Part shown: positions 55,022 through 55,942 of the stretch, piece after piece
Position numbering within the stretch: position 1 is the stretch's first letter
Layout of the letters: each line of letters begins with the position of its first letter
Assembly (NCBI GenBank): GCA_012927585.1
Contig: JABBOY010000024.1
Coordinates: 1-55,942, forward strand
Length of the DNA: 55,942 nt
Source: Glaciimonas sp.
GTDB lineage: Bacteria > Pseudomonadota > Gammaproteobacteria > Burkholderiales > Burkholderiaceae_D
Reading direction: 5' to 3'
Notes under the pieces: generated by a model
Seen by the model: only the letters and a program-made list of their open reading frames with translations
The model's database searches: none
What the model was told of the DNA's origin: nothing
Position numbers and translations under genes: made by a program

Positions 55022-55692
55022 GGTTTCTCTCTAAATAAACAGTGGGCAACCCTGTGATTGCTACGAACAAAAATGGTCCAGAGCATGTTGATGGTGATGG
55101 TTTTGGTGATGAAAGCCAGGCCGTTACGTTGGCGGGCAGTTTCCGTTGTAATACAGGCATCAGCTTGGCCTGTAGTGACAAAATTAGCGGCTTCACTGGT
55201 TGATCGTGTATGAATGATATTCGCTGGTTGAGGAAGGTATTGCAGCCAGCGATCAAGCAGATGCAATGGAGCAGGATGACTCGCTAGTCTGATTTGTGCT
55301 GGATAATTTGAGCATTGCGACTGGACCGCAATACCGTATGGAGGTGTTTTCATCGGAAACACACCCGCGGCAATTAATTGATCCGATATATAAAAGCGAT
55401 TGATTGCAGCGTAGGCATTAGCCACTATCAGATAGTCTGCCTGCTGCTGTATTACCGCGGCAGCCGCATCTTCATAAGTGTTATGAAGCGATACTTGTAG
55501 TTCACATGACAACGCTTGCGTAAAAAACTGGGCCGCATTGTCGCTGCTGGTGCCAGCTGGTCCGAGCGTGGCTATTTTAACAATCCACTCATCCTTAAGT
55601 ACTTCTTGAAGCCGTGAAATGCCGAGGATGAGGTGTTCAAGGCAATTAGGTGGTTTTTTGAAGATATTCTTCGATTCAATAGCGCAGAACAT
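55018..55692 (-). CDS. BacA-like prephenate decarboxylase homologue
   Basis: A 224-residue protein of the prephenate dehydratase fold, close to BacA of bacilysin synthesis: TLGPAGTSSDNAAQFF (42-57), SLHNTYEDAAAAV (68-80), YLIVANAYAAINRFYI (87-102), PPYGIAVQ (117-124), RSTSEAANFV (163-172), TTETARQRNGLAF (182-194). It lacks the TRF catalytic motif and ACT domain of dehydratases, as BacA does, which suggests non-aromatising decarboxylation of prephenate. It is the first gene of the five-gene operon. The match is by eye and from memory of BacA; it could instead be a ligand-binding relative. Confidence 0.7.
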   Translation of the reverse strand: MFCAIESKNIFKKPPNCLEHLILGISRLQEVLKDEWIVKIATLGPAGTSSDNAAQFFTQALSCELQVSLHNTYEDAAAAVIQQQADYLIVANAYAAINRFYISDQLIAAGVFPMKTPPYGIAVQSQCSNYPAQIRLASHPAPLHLLDRWLQYLPQPANIIHTRSTSEAANFVTTGQADACITTETARQRNGLAFITKTITINMLWTIFVRSNHRVAHCLFREKP

Positions 55693-55856
55693 GTCGTTAT
55701 CCCAATGGCTTTACTGTTCTTACTATGTTGCGCGGGAAAGATAAATACTTCTTGAACGCTATTGCTATTTTGATGTGATCTAACCTAAACATTGCATACA
55801 AAAACAAAGATCGACGCAGGCTATGAATGCCGCGTGAATAATGTACCACTTGAGCG

Positions 55857-55890
55857 CACTTAAACCGGCGAGAATGCCGGGTTAAAAGTG
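55857..55890. other. Hairpin at the window edge, possible mobile-element end
   Basis: CCGGC-GAGAAT-GCCGG extended by ACTTAAA and TTAAAAGT, flanked by GTACCACTT (55843) and AGTGTACC (55887). GTACCACTT-type ends occur near IS21-like elements, but no transposase is visible before the window stops. It lies about 165 bases upstream of the operon start. Confidence 0.35.
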
Positions 55891-55942
55891 TACCAATCCT
55901 AGCCTGTAGTCTTATGCCACCCCAGCGGCATGAGAAAGGCGG

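Overview
The window reads as chromosome of a betaproteobacterium of the Burkholderiales, most like Oxalobacteraceae (Herminiimonas/Collimonas/Janthinobacterium type). This is inferred from gene content and order (hemCDXY, cydP-cydA-cydB-cydX, earP with an Arg32 EF-P, nadE-glnB, argH next to an algZ/algR pair) and not from any search. No rRNA, tRNA, CRISPR array or complete insertion sequence was seen. Coding density is high and most genes are housekeeping.

Layout. 1-5.4 kb: the end of a chemoreceptor gene, pyrophosphatase, and the haem operon hemC-hemD-hemX-hemY on the minus strand. 5.5-12.9 kb: ppc, a TauE/SafE permease, an AlgR/AlgZ-like LytTR two-component pair and argH. 13-17.5 kb: a complete branched-chain amino-acid type ABC transporter (binding protein, two permeases, two ATPases) with a strong hairpin after the binding protein. 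17.6-27 kb: pmbA, darP, mog, an esterase, yaeQ, purU, a secreted PilJ-domain protein, a bactofilin, an NADP-dependent reductase and a YihY-type membrane protein. 27-35.3 kb: a PHB-depolymerase-like esterase, csbD, a 2Fe-2S protein, a GbsR-like regulator directly overlapping the cytochrome bd operon, then earP-efp. 35.5-51.1 kb: aminotransferase, uvrB, a degenerate uracil-DNA-glycosylase-like protein, a YegD-type Hsp70, a chemoreceptor with a periplasmic c-type haem motif, Bax-inhibitor-1 protein, HPF-like protein, nhaR, two small secreted proteins, a phosphoribosyltransferase, a decayed sugar-nucleotidyltransferase gene, nadE-glnB and a GNAT protein.

51.2-55.9 kb looks accessory. It begins at a carboxymuconolactone decarboxylase gene cut off at its 3' end, is visibly richer in A+T, and ends beside a hairpin sequence that may be the edge of a mobile element. 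It holds an AraC regulator and a tight five-gene minus-strand operon: BacA-like prephenate decarboxylase homologue, DUF2000 protein, SUMF1/FGE-fold protein lacking the usual active-site cysteines, sulfite-oxidase-fold molybdoenzyme and LysE-type exporter. The best reading is a small, possibly undescribed biosynthesis-and-export system for a prephenate-derived amino-acid-like compound. This is the main discovery candidate of the window.

Two families of dispersed intergenic repeats run through the window: an AT-rich element of about 75 bp ending in ATACTCC(C), with seven recognisable copies plus one weak one, and a GC-rich palindrome with arms starting GTAGTGCAGGCC, with four copies, one of them an internal-deletion derivative.
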